This document shows positions 1-7,671 of a stretch of DNA of 33,379 nt, one piece after another. How positions within the stretch are numbered: position 1 is the first letter of the stretch; each line of letters starts with the position of its first letter. Position numbers and translations under genes: made by a program. This DNA comes from an uncultured Clostridium sp. (GTDB lineage Bacteria > Bacillota > Clostridia > TANB77 > CAG-508): the NCBI GenBank assembly GCA_947571115.1, contig CANOWW010000020.1, forward strand, positions 1-33,379, given 5' to 3'. The notes under the pieces were generated by a model. That model worked only from the letters and a program-made list of their open reading frames with translations, made no database searches and was not told the DNA's origin.

Positions 1-2
1 CA

Positions 3-57
3 ATTATTTTCCCCTTAATTGTCTCTAACGGGGAAACATTAGAGACAAAAAAATAAT
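3..57. other. Possible H-type pseudoknot / nested hairpin
   Basis: GTCTCTAA (21-28) pairs perfectly with TTAGAGAC (39-46). The loop of that hairpin carries GGGG (30-33), which can pair with CCCC at 11-14, giving a pseudoknot topology. An outer A/T stem (3-10 with about 50-57) can close the whole. There is no T-run after the stem, so it is not an obvious terminator. No riboswitch class is recognised. It lies upstream of the promoter at 143-171, so it probably belongs to a transcript or element extending left of the window. Confidence 0.35.
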
Positions 58-66
58 GTAAGAATT

Positions 67-86
67 GATAAGTTAAATTACTTATC
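67..86. terminator. Weak hairpin, possible terminator
   Basis: GATAAGT (67-73) and ACTTATC (80-86) form a 7-bp stem with a 6-nt loop, followed by only four T. Further partial pairing outside the stem (TGTA with TACA) lengthens it. It could end a transcript entering from the left. Confidence 0.35.
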
Positions 87-142
87 TTTTCCTACATCAA
101 TTGTAACACTACATTTTAAAATAAGTTTCAAAAATTTATTGA

Positions 143-171
143 TTGACCAAATCAAAGATGTGTGTTATAAT
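143..171 (+). promoter_or_regulatory. Sigma-A promoter of the BspA-like gene
   Basis: -35 TTGACC (143-148), 17-bp spacer, -10 TATAAT (166-171) with an extended -10 TG at 163-164. It lies 66 bp upstream of the start codon at 238. Confidence 0.8.
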
Positions 172-237
172 AGACATAAGCATGTATATTTATGCTTATG
201 TAGCAATAGGTAAATTTTTTAAGAAGGAGGTTTTCAC

Positions 238-2997
238 ATGAAAACAAAAAAAAGTAGTAACCGGTTATTAGCTCTTTTAGTAGTTTTCGCGTTGTTCTTT
301 TGCAACGTGAGAATAACATCAGCTGCTGAAGCAGTCGCAGGCTCGAGCTCCACAGTTGACACTGTTAACGCTGAAATTGCTAACGCCACAACAGGCTCAG
401 CCCTTAATGTTGTTGACAGCACATCCATTGATGAAGATGCATTAGATGCATTTGTTGACGTCAACACGTCCGAAGATGCAGAAGTCATACCGGCCGGAGT
501 TTGGTCTGACGAAGAGCCATATTTTACAGACGAAGTGCCGGCAGTAACCGAAACAGCAGGTCAGCCTTCCCGGAGAATGGCACGATCGGTTGGAATAACT
601 CCAACATACCAAGAGGCTTATGCAAGTATGGTTGCCTTACAGGAGACCTATCCTGAAGGAACCTACTGGACAAATTTCCAGCCATATGGAGAGAATGGGA
701 GCGCCGGAAAGTATTACATTTTCCAAGGTGGAGCAGTCAAAGGCGCTCAATTCGGCGTTGGCTGTGCGGCCTTCGTTTTTAACCTCAGTGATAAAGCGTT
801 CGGCAGTTTGCCTGCTAGAACAATTGACAGCGGAAATTTTGTCTACGAGGATATTAAGGTCGGCGATATACTTAGGATAAACAATAGCCATTTTGTCATT
901 GTTCTCAAAATTAGTGAAGGTGGACTTATTGTTGCAGAAGGCAATTACAATAAGTCCGTACATTGGGGACGGGCTATTAGTAAAAATGATATTATGGCAA
1001 CAGCAAATTTCCTTGTTACGCGTTATCCTGTCGGCTATACAGAGGACACTAATGCCGATGAAATAGCACACAGCGGCAACGAAGGTTCCATTGCTTGGAC
1101 CATAACCAACAATGGAGTATTAACCATCTCTGGCACAGGCGATATGCCAAATTATACAAGTGATAATGGTCCAGCATGGAATAAAGCTGAATATAATATC
1201 AGCTGCATTATCATTGAAGACGGCATTACAGGCATCGGAGATTATGCATTTTATGGAAATAGCACTCTGGTAGTGCATATTCCTGACAGTGTTACAAAAA
1301 TAGGCAGCGGAGCCTTTCAAGGTTCCAACATCACATCTGTAACCATCCCTAGTGCAACGATCAATGTAGATGCTGAGGCATTTAGAAGCTGTGAGAATCT
1401 CACATCAGTTTCTATTCCTGAAGGATGCCAAACGATTGGCGACAATGCCTTTCGTGGTTGTACGTCTCTAACGCATCTTGACTTTCCAGCGAGCGTTACC
1501 TCTATTGGTGCAGGTGCATTCACGAGTTGTAGCAAAGTAACTCAAATCCGGTTTGTTCCAAGCACCCAAGAAGTAACAATAGGCGACGACGCTTTTGCGC
1601 AGTGTTGGTATTTGAGCTCTGTCACTTTGCCATATGGGCTGACGAAAATTAGCAATAATTTATTTCAGTCCTGTACAGCATTAGGGCAAATCTATATTTC
1701 GTCAAAAGTAACGTCTATAGGAGAAAACCCATTTCTCTCAACAATGATACAGTATGGCGGAACGATCTCGTTTGGAGGCAGTGAAGCTACCTGGAAAAGC
1801 ATTGGTGGGCAGTTTATACTCAATAGCATGCCGAATGCCAATATTGAGTATAACGTAGAGTTTGAGGACCCGTTTGCTGCGGACCCGAATGACCCGGGAG
1901 ACCTGATTGTCGATCCAGATGACAACAACGGCGATAACAACGTTGACAATCCAGGAGATAATACTGATAATAACACCGGCGATAGCAATGGCGACAGCTC
2001 TGGAGACAATACCGGCGACAGCACTGATACTGGTTCTGGCTCTGATACTGATTCTAGTTCTGGAACAGATACAGACATTGGCTCTAACACAGGTTCTAGC
2101 TCTGGAACAGATACAGACACTGGCTCTAACACAGGTTCTAGTTCTGGGACAGATACAGACACTGGCTCTAACACAGGTTCTAGCTCTGGAACAGATACTG
2201 ACACTGGCTCTAACACAGGTTCTAGTTCTGGAACAGATACTGACACTGGCTCTAACACAGGTTCTAGCTCTGGAACAGATACTGACACTGGCTCTAACAC
2301 AGGTTCTAGTTCTGGAACAGATACTGACACTGGCTCTAACACAGGTTCTAGTTCTGGAACAGGTTCTGGCTATGGTCCAATTTATAGTCCGGGCACCAGC
2401 ACAGGTTCTGGTCCAATCTATAATCCGGGCACTAGCACAGGTTCTGGCACAAGCACCAACACAGGGGCAAGCACTGGCACAGATACAGGGGCTGATACAG
2501 TTTCCGGCGATAGTTCCAGCACGACTACAGAAACCGGCAGCGACACTGCCACTGATACAGGGGCTAATTCAACGGTCACTGATGATAATACTGCTATTAA
2601 TTCCGATGATAGCACATCAGAAACAAAAAACGACGATATTACAGCTACTGACAAGGCATATAAACCTGTCCAAAAGGTTAAAGCTGGGGTTTTATATGAT
2701 TCCAACAATAAAAAAGTTGGAAAGTATAACCTAAAGAAAAATGGAACTTTAACTTACCGCGGCAAAAACGGCAAAAAAGCTAAACCAGTTAAAAATGTCA
2801 AGCAGGCAGGATATCGTCAGTCCAATGGTAATTTAATTTACCGTGTAGGTAACAAAGTCAAAGAAATTGACTGTAAAACCCTTAAAATAAGAACTTTATA
2901 TAAGAAAAATATAAAGAAACTCATTAAAGAGAAAGGGTTTGTCACAGGTGTGAAAACAAAAAACGGAAAAATTAAAACAATTAAAAACGCTAAATAA
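238..2997 (+). CDS. Secreted BspA-type leucine-rich repeat protein with NlpC/P60-like domain
   Basis: This is a 919-residue exported surface protein. The ATG follows AAGAAGGAGG at good spacing. Residues 1-30 are a Sec signal peptide. Residues about 123-265 look like an NlpC/P60 or CHAP-type cysteine peptidase fold, with Cys176 in GVGCAAF and His218 in NNSHFV as the probable catalytic pair. Residues about 325-510 are BspA/LRR_5 repeats (motifs such as IGDYAFYGNSTL and IGDNAFRGCTSL). These are followed by an Asp/Asn/Gly/Ser/Thr linker containing seven 14-residue repeats (606-703) and a Lys-rich C-terminal domain. There is no LPxTG, so the basic tail may hold it to the wall. The gene is visibly more G+C-rich than the core genes and uses CGG as an ordinary in-frame codon at least four times, including codon 9 (262-264). 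That suggests recent acquisition. The substrate is not inferable. Confidence 0.85.
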   Translation: MKTKKSSNRLLALLVVFALFFCNVRITSAAEAVAGSSSTVDTVNAEIANATTGSALNVVDSTSIDEDALDAFVDVNTSEDAEVIPAGVWSDEEPYFTDEVPAVTETAGQPSRRMARSVGITPTYQEAYASMVALQETYPEGTYWTNFQPYGENGSAGKYYIFQGGAVKGAQFGVGCAAFVFNLSDKAFGSLPARTIDSGNFVYEDIKVGDILRINNSHFVIVLKISEGGLIVAEGNYNKSVHWGRAISKNDIMATANFLVTRYPVGYTEDTNADEIAHSGNEGSIAWTITNNGVLTISGTGDMPNYTSDNGPAWNKAEYNISCIIIEDGITGIGDYAFYGNSTLVVHIPDSVTKIGSGAFQGSNITSVTIPSATINVDAEAFRSCENLTSVSIPEGCQTIGDNAFRGCTSLTHLDFPASVTSIGAGAFTSCSKVTQIRFVPSTQEVTIGDDAFAQCWYLSSVTLPYGLTKISNNLFQSCTALGQIYISSKVTSIGENPFLSTMIQYGGTISFGGSEATWKSIGGQFILNSMPNANIEYNVEFEDPFAADPNDPGDLIVDPDDNNGDNNVDNPGDNTDNNTGDSNGDSSGDNTGDSTDTGSGSDTDSSSGTDTDIGSNTGSSSGTDTDTGSNTGSSSGTDTDTGSNTGSSSGTDTDTGSNTGSSSGTDTDTGSNTGSSSGTDTDTGSNTGSSSGTDTDTGSNTGSSSGTGSGYGPIYSPGTSTGSGPIYNPGTSTGSGTSTNTGASTGTDTGADTVSGDSSSTTTETGSDTATDTGANSTVTDDNTAINSDDSTSETKNDDITATDKAYKPVQKVKAGVLYDSNNKKVGKYNLKKNGTLTYRGKNGKKAKPVKNVKQAGYRQSNGNLIYRVGNKVKEIDCKTLKIRTLYKKNIKKLIKEKGFVTGVKTKNGKIKTIKNAK
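2053..2346 (+). repeat. Seven tandem 42-bp coding repeats
   Basis: Seven in-frame 42-bp units (2053, 2095, 2137, 2179, 2221, 2263, 2305) each encode SSSGTDTDTGSNTG. The first unit has Ile in place of the second-last Thr. An eighth, truncated unit follows. The units differ only at a few silent positions (agc/agt, aca/act), so they are recently homogenised and probably vary in number between strains. Confidence 0.95.
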
Positions 2998-3023
2998 ACC
3001 AATTTTGGATTATTAGCACCTAT

Positions 3024-3055
3024 TATAGGGCAGTTTCAACTGAAACTGCCCTATA
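3024..3055. terminator. Shared hairpin between convergent genes
   Basis: Perfect 15-bp stem TATAGGGCAGTTTCA (3024-3038) / TGAAACTGCCCTATA (3041-3055), between the BspA-like gene and the convergent nuclease gene. No strong T-run follows on either strand, but its position fits a bidirectional terminator. Confidence 0.65.
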
Positions 3056-3064
3056 TGATATCTC

Positions 3065-3799
3065 TTATTCAAAAACTCTACTTTCTCCTGTCGCATAATC
3101 AATCACAATTCCCGGCTGATTGTTATACACATACACATGAAAACAAACACCTTCCCCGTTGTCTTCCACTGAATACGCTTCCATTTCCACGCCAGAAGCC
3201 ACCATATTCTCTCCCTCAAAAATCGGTGTCACACGATATAGCACATGATGCCCACTTTCTTCAACATATTCAGCCACCTCATTTTCAAAAGGCAACATGC
3301 CCTTGACATTCAAGTATCTTGTGCCTGTTATGAGATTTTTTTCATTCGCGTTTTCGCCAGCCAATTGATACCCAATCAAATGGCAGCGATTATATAAACA
3401 TTTACCTTCCACCAAATCGTCATACCTTACTGTATGCCAGCCTGATGGCTTCACAGAGCCAATTTCGCCACGTGGCTCATTTGGCATCAATTCCTTGCAA
3501 ATATTGGCAAACGCCACACCGCAACGCCCGAATTCATCTAGCTCACTGTAATTTTCAAAAGGCTCCAAAGTTTTATCGTTTTCCTCAAAATTGGGAATAT
3601 TGTTATTTAGCACCACATAGGGTGCCTCTGAAAACTCTGGGATTTCCGCCAACTGAAAAGAAGTTTCCGCTCTACTTGAAACCGGAACTTCGTTTTTTAT
3701 CGCAACTCCCTCTTTATATTCTGTCAAAATCACAATAATCAGCGCTATCAGTGCAACTACAATACCTTCTTTTGTATATAATTTTCTCTTTTTACTCAT
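3065..3799 (-). CDS. Membrane-anchored DNA/RNA non-specific endonuclease (EndA/NucA-like)
   Basis: The protein is 244 residues. A short basic N-terminus and one hydrophobic segment (about residues 12-26) anchor it outside the membrane. The C-terminal domain has the beta-beta-alpha-metal nuclease motif of the EndA/DNA-entry nuclease family: NRCHLIGYQLAGENANEKN, in place of the usual DRGHL. It is followed by NLITGTRYLN, where the conserved Asn binds the metal. The expected role is extracellular nucleic acid cleavage, in nutrient salvage, competence or biofilm turnover. The Asp-Arg-Gly to Asn-Arg-Cys change next to the catalytic His is seen in some Gram-positive members. Start: GGGGG lies 5 bases before ATG. 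It is convergent with the BspA-like gene and divergent from the gene at 3986. Confidence 0.8.
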   Translation of the reverse strand: MSKKRKLYTKEGIVVALIALIIVILTEYKEGVAIKNEVPVSSRAETSFQLAEIPEFSEAPYVVLNNNIPNFEENDKTLEPFENYSELDEFGRCGVAFANICKELMPNEPRGEIGSVKPSGWHTVRYDDLVEGKCLYNRCHLIGYQLAGENANEKNLITGTRYLNVKGMLPFENEVAEYVEESGHHVLYRVTPIFEGENMVASGVEMEAYSVEDNGEGVCFHVYVYNNQPGIVIDYATGESRVFE

Positions 3800-3830
3800 A
3801 TTTCCCCCACATTTTTACATCTTATTTTTC

Positions 3831-3839
3831 ATTATAACA
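3831..3839 (-). promoter_or_regulatory. Extended -10 for the nuclease gene
   Basis: On the minus strand this reads TGTTATAAT, an extended -10, 31 bp upstream of the nuclease start. The -35 region is poor (TTTTAA), as is common with extended -10 promoters. Confidence 0.55.
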
Positions 3840-3879
3840 TATTTCAAAAAACTTTAAAATATCCTTTCAAAAATTTTTC

Positions 3880-3908
3880 TTTACATTTACACAAAACCGT
3901 GCTATAAT
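3880..3908 (+). promoter_or_regulatory. Promoter of the 3986 gene
   Basis: -35 TTTACA (3880-3885), 17-bp spacer, -10 TATAAT (3903-3908). Confidence 0.75.
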
Positions 3909-3985
3909 CACTATATTCTCAATTTATCAATCGATTTGCCATATATACTATAAAAGCAAATCACACAAATTACGGAGGTGTTCCT

Positions 3986-4984
3986 ATGGAAAGTTTCTAC
4001 AAAATAACAAAGTATCGCGAGTGTTTTAAAATTAAGCGGAAGTACTATTACTCCCCAAGATTGGAATTAAGTTGCGTAAAATATAGCAACGTATTCCAAT
4101 ACAGACATGCTATTATCGCAAAGCGCACAACTGGGGATTATGATTTCTATCTGCCTTCCACAAAATATGACATGGCTTCGCATACCTACACAGTCGTCGA
4201 TTGTCCACTAACTTGGGTCGCTTCTAACATCTCGGAGTACTTGACTTACCAAGACATTTTTGCTTTCAAAAAAGACGCTTATTGGATTTTTCTGTTACTC
4301 CATAATTTTGAGATGGAATTAGAACTGAATAATGACATAACCAATTCTCTTGAAAAGCGTCTTGCTGAACTGCCAAGAATTCCATGTGAAGCAGATACGA
4401 AAGTTTCTTTCAAAACTGGATTTGAAGCTCTGTACACAAGTGATAAAAATCATCTGGCGGTATTTCATGCAGATCAAGATTATTTAATCGATGCTCAAGA
4501 GCATGAAATTCCACTCGATGATTCTGGTATTAAAATTACCTGTTTGGGAACCGCCACCATGTTATCTGGCGGGGACGGACAGTTTTTTAAAGCAACTTAT
4601 GATGAGGGAGAATCTTGGTATCACAGTCCTTGCTTTGATGGAATTACCTATGGAAGCATTGAACCAATGGATAATAATGAATATCCATCTATCTACCCTA
4701 GTAAAGATTTTTCTGGGTATTGGAAAAAGAACCACGACGGTTTTATTTTGGCATTTTCATTTCTGTCAAATACTGATGCAGCATCCTTTTCACTTCGCTT
4801 GCCATGCGCTGCAAAAAAAGTACAATTTGTAAAAAAAATGAACCAGATAAACTTATACGATGGAACAGATATGATAATGCCAGCTACTTTATGGAAAATC
4901 ACTTCAGAAAATAGCGACATCTACTTCTTGTTAGCTTCAGACAATCATTATACCGTAATGTCCATTCAAGATTTTACAAATTAA
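3986..4984 (+). CDS. Unrecognised 332-residue protein, paralogue A
   Basis: I do not recognise this family. ATG follows ACGGAGGTG. There is no signal peptide and no clear membrane segment, so it is probably cytosolic. It is a diverged paralogue of the gene at 6597. Shared motifs in order are NISEY, D(I/L)FA(F/I)K, GIKI(T/S)..G.A..L(S/T)GG...FK(A/S)T, NEYP....S.(D/E)F.GY..K, (S/T)FLS, C.AK.VQFV and a final LWK(I/V)T. Conservation is strongest over residues about 165-310. The pair encloses the ATPase at 5121-6315. Codon 18 is CGG (4037-4039), read in frame as Arg. The paralogue has an in-frame CGG in the equivalent place. That is relevant to the frameshift finding, because shifting here would end the protein within about ten codons. 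Confidence 0.75.
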   Translation: MESFYKITKYRECFKIKRKYYYSPRLELSCVKYSNVFQYRHAIIAKRTTGDYDFYLPSTKYDMASHTYTVVDCPLTWVASNISEYLTYQDIFAFKKDAYWIFLLLHNFEMELELNNDITNSLEKRLAELPRIPCEADTKVSFKTGFEALYTSDKNHLAVFHADQDYLIDAQEHEIPLDDSGIKITCLGTATMLSGGDGQFFKATYDEGESWYHSPCFDGITYGSIEPMDNNEYPSIYPSKDFSGYWKKNHDGFILAFSFLSNTDAASFSLRLPCAAKKVQFVKKMNQINLYDGTDMIMPATLWKITSENSDIYFLLASDNHYTVMSIQDFTN

Positions 4985-4990
4985 CTCGCA

Positions 4991-5028
4991 AAAAACGGCT
5001 GTGCTTTTCAACTTGCACAGTCGTTTTT
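4991..5028 (+). terminator. Terminator of the 3986 gene
   Basis: ACGGCTGTGC (4995-5004) pairs with GCACAGTCGT (5015-5024; one G-T pair), flanked by A5 before and T5 after. It lies 6 bp past the stop codon. Confidence 0.85.
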
Positions 5029-5067
5029 ATAAATTCCACTTTACACTTTTGACATTTTATATATTTT

Positions 5068-5085
5068 TATAAAATAGAGTTTACA
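5068..5085. repeat. 18-bp palindrome-like site 1 (left outer)
   Basis: TATAAAATAGAGTTTACA, one of four related sites with consensus TrTAAAATnnAnTTTACA. Its start lies exactly 40 bp from that of site 2. The four sites form one pair on each side of the DUF4143 ATPase gene. Confidence 0.55.
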
Positions 5086-5107
5086 AAGTCATACAAAATT
5101 AATAATT

Positions 5108-5125
5108 TGTAAAATCTATTTTACA
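5108..5125. repeat. 18-bp perfect palindrome site 2 (left inner)
   Basis: TGTAAAATCTATTTTACA has perfect 8-bp arms around CT. It overlaps the stop codon (5121-5123) of the ATPase gene. Confidence 0.6.
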
Positions 5126-6315
5126 TTTTTTCAAGCAACCACTCCCAAACATTTTGCTGCTTAATGCCATTATTTGATACATCCAAACTAACATCTATGC
5201 TCAACAAAAATTTCGGATAATGGTCACGAATGCTTTCTAGCGCCTTCCTCTTCTTTGACAAAATTTCTTCGTCATGCCCCGCATCTACCACTTGATAATA
5301 CGCTGTTTCCCCATTTTTACTAACAACAAAGCTCACTTCCTCCTGACCAATTTTTCCGATTTTTACCTGATAACCTCGACGTCGCAATTCCAAATAAACG
5401 ACATTTTCCAAAATTTTTCCCTCATCTACCTTCGCATTCCCCAGCAAATAATCTCTTAAGCCAATATCTGCCACATAATATTTACAACCGATTGAAAGAG
5501 CCTGCTTCTCCTTGATATCATATCGCCCCACTCTATGCAACAAAAAGGCGTCTAGCAAAACCTTCAAGTAATTTTCAACCGTCGGAACCGAGACCTTCCT
5601 GCCGCTGCCCTTCCAACGCATGAGCCATTTGAGTCATCGAGTATAAATTTCCCATATTTTCAAACGTAAATTTAAGCACGTCTTCCAACATTTCAAAATC
5701 CGCCAACCTCCTATTCGCCACAACATCCTTAACAAGGATTGTATGATACAACCCTTGCAAATACGTATTGATTTCCTTTTTGCTCTTGAAGCGAAGGGCA
5801 TACGGAAACGCGCTATTTTCCCTGTAATTCCAATATTTTTGCTCTCCATCGACTTCTCCCATATGTTGCACATACTCTTGAAACGAGAGCGGCAACATTT
5901 CGATTTCGACATAGCGCCCCTCTAGAAATGTCATCCATTTTCCAGAAAGCAAATCCGCCCTAGAGCTCGCCAAATACACATCCACATTTTTCCTCATGTA
6001 CAAAGCCATCACGCATTTTTGAAAACTCTTTAGTCCCTGCACTTCCTCCAAAAACACGTAATTTTGCTGATTTTCTACCATTTTTCCATTCACATAATCA
6101 TACAAGTCTTTGCCTGACTGAATAAAGCCAAACTCTGGTTGCTCTAGGTCAACTGAAATCAGCTGTTCTTTTTTCACGCCATGCCTTGTCAAATAATATC
6201 GATATAATGCCAATAGGCTTGATTTCCCAGCCCCTCGTATACCAGAAAGCACTTTGATTATGTCTTTGTCTTTTCCCTGTATTAATTTCTTCAAATATTC
6301 TTCTCTTTTTATCAT
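5121..6315 (-). CDS. AAA ATPase with DUF4143 domain, interrupted by a +1 shift at CGG
   Basis: This ATPase has an N-terminal AAA_14 domain and a C-terminal DUF4143 nuclease-like domain. Walker A is GIRGAGKSS (residues 25-33) and Walker B is YVFLEE. The zero frame runs 237 codons to CGG (5602-5604) and would stop at 5575. The +1 frame from 5603 supplies the rest, and the join reads ALEGQ-GRKVSVPTVENYL, the usual start of DUF4143. The joined length is 397 residues, normal for the family. The cellular role of these ATPases is unsettled. They are patchily distributed and often multicopy. The annotated ATG is only one base after GGAGG, so the start is not secure. Flanking palindrome pairs suggest self-contained regulation or mobility. 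It could be a pseudogene, but the same defect at CGG in four other genes argues otherwise. Confidence 0.75.
5602..5604 (-). other. Candidate +1 frameshift site (CGG) in the ATPase
   Basis: Zero frame: GGG CAG CGG CAG GAA. Skipping the C gives CAG-GGC-AGG, Gln-Gly-Arg, and restores the DUF4143 sequence GRKVSVPTVENYL. Confidence 0.75.
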
Positions 6316-6366
6316 TCTCCATTCCTCCGCCTTCAGTATATCCTATTTTTCTGATTTTGTCAATTT

Positions 6367-6384
6367 CGTAAAATCAACTTTACA
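6367..6384. repeat. 18-bp palindrome-like site 3 (right inner)
   Basis: CGTAAAATCAACTTTACA, upstream of the ATPase gene. Its start lies exactly 40 bp from that of site 4, mirroring the left pair. Confidence 0.55.
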
Positions 6385-6406
6385 AATCTATATTTTTCTT
6401 TATTTT

Positions 6407-6424
6407 TATAAAATTCATTTTACA
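6407..6424. repeat. 18-bp palindrome-like site 4 (right outer)
   Basis: TATAAAATTCATTTTACA, same consensus as sites 1-3. It is followed directly by a T-run and the 27-bp GGG/CCC palindrome at 6431. Confidence 0.55.
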
Positions 6425-6430
6425 TTTTTT

Positions 6431-6457
6431 AAAGGGCACGATGCCTCGTGTCCCTAC
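6431..6457. repeat. 27-bp palindromic repeat, copy 1
   Basis: The element runs AAAGGG...CCCTAC with arms GGGCACGA / TCGTGTCC (one G-T pair) and loop TGCC. It is 27 bp like the copies at 7633 and 21569. It is a REP-like extragenic element. Confidence 0.75.
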
Positions 6458-6483
6458 TTCATTTTGAAATTCAGGCAAAAACG

Positions 6484-6512
6484 TTGACAAATTATGTAAA
6501 ATATGATAAAAT
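6484..6512 (+). promoter_or_regulatory. Promoter of the 6597 gene
   Basis: -35 TTGACA (6484-6489), 17-bp spacer, -10 TAAAAT (6507-6512). Confidence 0.75.
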
Positions 6513-6596
6513 GGCTTTGCTTTATTATTCAGAAATCTGATTTGCATTGATAAACTATGTTTGCAAATCGTCAAAAAATTAAGGAGGGATTCATCT

Positions 6597-7550
6597 ATGA
6601 CAGAAACAAATGACTTATTCAAAATTAAAGAAAAAAAGGATCGTTTTATGGTCTGGCGGAACGATATTCATTTGACATTGCCACGCCCACAGACAGTTTC
6701 AGTCGTTCAACATCAGACAGCTATTCTGTCCAAAAAAAAGGATGGAACATATGATTTATACATACTTCCACCAATAAACCGCTCCATTGTTTTCGTGGCA
6801 AATATTTCCGAATATCAATTTTTTGGCGATTTATTTGCCATCAAAATGGCTACTGAAAACCGCTGGAAAATGTTCTTTTTAAGAAACTTCGCAGAAAATT
6901 TGACCGAGCTCAATGCAGCAAATCGACTTGGCATATTATCAAATGTTCCTTATGAACCTAACGGCACCGCTGGTTTTAAAAAGGAATTTGAAACTCTGTA
7001 TGACTTTTTCGGAAAAGGTTATGGAATTTACCACGGCATCTTCTCTACAGGTTCTTGCGATTATCTGCTTACTGTGGAGAGAGGTTATATTCCTAACGGT
7101 ATCAAAATTTCTCATTTGGGAAAGGCAGAACTGCTTACTGGGGGCAAGGAAATTCATTTTAAATCCACCACCGCTGATGGCAAGGTGTATTGGCATGACT
7201 TTCTGCGCAAAGTGGGTCCATATGCAGAAATTGCAGAATTAGCCGCAAACGAATATCCAGCTTGTTTTCCAAGTTCAGAATTTGTCGGCTATTCCAGAAA
7301 AGATGCAAAAGGCTACATTCGCCATTTGACTTTTCTCTCGAGAAGCTCTGAACAGTACTTTGATGTGCCAATCGATTGCGGAGCAAAGGCGGTACAGTTT
7401 GTAGGAGAATATCCTGCCAAGCTTACCTATGATGGAGCTATCTCTGGCACAACTGCGCTCTGGAAAGTAACTACGCCGGAAGACGAAGAAAAAACTTTAA
7501 TCATTTTCCATGCAAAAGGGCAGCATGAGCGTTATTCTTTAATCGGTTAA
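6597..7550 (+). CDS. Unrecognised 317-residue protein, paralogue B
   Basis: I do not recognise this family. It is a paralogue of the gene at 3986, with the shared motifs listed there, for example NEYPACFPSSEFVGY against NEYPSIYPSKDFSGY, and AKAVQFV against AKKVQFV. ATG at 6597 is chosen because AAGGAGGG lies 7 bases upstream; the frame is open further upstream without a ribosome site. There is no signal peptide or membrane segment. Each paralogue has its own promoter and terminator, so they are separate units and not an operon. Codon 21 is CGG (6657-6659), in frame as Arg; a +1 shift there would stop after five codons. The function is unknown. Linkage to the ATPase may be coincidental or may mark a small accessory island. 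Confidence 0.75.
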   Translation: MTETNDLFKIKEKKDRFMVWRNDIHLTLPRPQTVSVVQHQTAILSKKKDGTYDLYILPPINRSIVFVANISEYQFFGDLFAIKMATENRWKMFFLRNFAENLTELNAANRLGILSNVPYEPNGTAGFKKEFETLYDFFGKGYGIYHGIFSTGSCDYLLTVERGYIPNGIKISHLGKAELLTGGKEIHFKSTTADGKVYWHDFLRKVGPYAEIAELAANEYPACFPSSEFVGYSRKDAKGYIRHLTFLSRSSEQYFDVPIDCGAKAVQFVGEYPAKLTYDGAISGTTALWKVTTPEDEEKTLIIFHAKGQHERYSLIG

Positions 7551-7578
7551 AATTTGTTTTTGGTTACCTTAAGCAATT

Positions 7579-7617
7579 AACAGAACGGCTGCTATATAGT
7601 CGTTCTGTTGATTTTTT
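7579..7617 (+). terminator. Terminator of the 6597 gene
   Basis: AACAGAACG (7579-7587) / CGTTCTGTT (7601-7609), followed by a T6 run (7612-7617). Confidence 0.85.
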
Positions 7618-7632
7618 CTATTTTACATTTTT

Positions 7633-7659
7633 AAAGGGCACGATGCCTCGTGCCCCTAC
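7633..7659. repeat. 27-bp palindromic repeat, copy 2
   Basis: Arms GGGCACGA / TCGTGCCC with loop TGCC, ends AAAGGG and CCCCTAC. It is preceded by TCTATTTTACATTTTT, which matches the sequence beside palindrome site 2 at 5115. The flank and hairpin may therefore have been copied together. It lies 12 bp past the end of adhE. Confidence 0.8.
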
Positions 7660-7671
7660 CAAATTTTATTT

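Noticed and set aside
1692..2734. Long ORFs overlapping the repeat region of the BspA-like gene in other frames and on the other strand
   Set aside because: They are shadows of the 42-bp repeat, low in complexity and without ribosome sites.
5068..6424. CRISPR array from the repeated 18-bp sites
   Set aside because: Only two sites per side, AT-rich palindromes, no spacer-length regularity beyond the pairs and no cas genes.
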